12,691 bases of DNA, taken from the NCBI GenBank assembly GCA_964595075.1, contig CAZQNT010000031.1:1-12691 (forward strand), in the 5' to 3' direction. The notes beneath the pieces are model-generated. The model did not search any database and was not told the origin of the DNA. It saw nothing but the letters and a program-made list of their open reading frames with translations. How positions within the stretch are numbered: the first letter of the stretch is position 1; every line of letters starts with the position of its first letter. Of this stretch, positions 12,337 through 12,691 are shown in pieces. The translations under genes were made by a program, and so were the position numbers. Source of the DNA: JAHJFW01 sp964595075. GTDB taxonomy: Bacteria > Patescibacteriota > Patescibacteriia > 2-12-FULL-60-25.

Positions 12337-12691
12337 TCCTCCCCCTTAAGATAAGGGGGAGTTAGAGGGGGTTATGATGCGTCCGACTTATGCAGATCCT
12401 CCCCCTTAAGATAAGGGGGAGTTAGAGGGGGTTATGATGCGTCCGACTTATGCAGATCCTCCCCCTTAAGATAAGGGGGAGTTAGAGGGGGTTATGATGC
12501 GTCCGACTTATGCAGATCCTCCCCCTTAAGATAAGGGGGAGTTAGAGGGGGTTATGATGCGTCCGACTTATGCAGATCCTCCCCCTTAAGATAAGGGGGA
12601 GTTAGAGGGGGTTATGATGCGTCCGACTTATGCAGATCCTCCCCCTTAAGATAAGGGGGAGTTAGAGGGGGTTATGATGCGTCCGACTTAT
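12337..12691. repeat. Perfect 60-bp tandem array, at least 5.9 copies, running off the window
   Basis: Exact 60-bp period with no differences seen between units, from 12337 to the window end. Each unit carries a 10-bp hairpin, CTCCCCCTTA and TAAGGGGGAG around the loop AGA, followed by TTAGAGGGGG and a 3' part reading ATGCGTCCGACTTATGC. Stops occur in all six frames of every unit, so it is not coding. The 12289-12691 stretch holds no gene other than the YtxH-like promoter region and this array. Identical units imply recent expansion or an assembly artefact. Confidence 0.95.

Noticed and set aside
12337..12691. CRISPR array
   Set aside because: The whole 60-bp unit is identical in every copy, so there are no variable spacers, and no cas genes are in view.
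1..12691. Recoded TGA (alternative genetic code of Gracilibacteria or SR1)
   Set aside because: TGA serves as the terminal stop of atpF and metG, and all genes are full length without TGA readthrough.

Overview
The window looks like a chromosomal piece of a small-genome bacterium, most plausibly a member of the Candidate Phyla Radiation (Patescibacteria). This is an inference from gene style: compact genes, few recognisable Shine-Dalgarno sites, short-form RsmI and MetRS, a small lipoprotein without close named relatives, and many palindromic repeats at gene ends. TGA is used as an ordinary stop (atpF, metG) and none of the genes needs TGA readthrough, so the standard bacterial code fits.

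Layout. Positions 1-4182 on the minus strand hold the first six genes of an F1Fo ATP synthase operon, in transcription order atpZ/I-like, atpB (a), atpE (c), atpF (b), atpH (delta), atpA (alpha). The remaining F1 genes (gamma, beta, epsilon) are expected beyond position 1. Further minus-strand genes follow upstream: tatD, a CvpA-family membrane protein, metG and rsmI. Two plus-strand genes come next, a putative lipoprotein (8494-9198) and clpB (9330-11966). A small YtxH-like membrane protein runs back toward clpB on the minus strand and overlaps its 3' end by 11 bp. The window ends in a perfect 60-bp tandem array (12337 onward).

Function. The atp genes encode the membrane rotor/stator, the peripheral stalk and the alpha subunit; the c subunit looks proton-coupled rather than sodium-coupled. 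tatD, metG and rsmI are housekeeping genes for nucleic-acid hydrolysis, tRNA charging and 16S rRNA methylation. clpB carries a near-consensus CIRCE operator directly at its start codon, implying HrcA heat-shock control.

Most interesting points: (1) the ClpB has a full-length disaggregase middle domain but also a 12-13 residue insertion in its second ATPase domain, containing an Ile-Gly-Phe tripeptide where ClpA/ClpC carry their ClpP-docking loop; (2) the CIRCE operator overlaps the predicted -10 box and start codon; (3) three predicted promoters lie so close to their ATGs that the mRNAs would be leaderless or nearly so; (4) several families of palindromic elements sit almost exactly at gene ends, one supplying the last 11 codons of rsmI and another the -35 box of the lipoprotein gene; (5) a large hairpin lies inside the atp operon between atpE and atpF, with a related fragment just after atpA; (6) the perfect 60-bp minisatellite.
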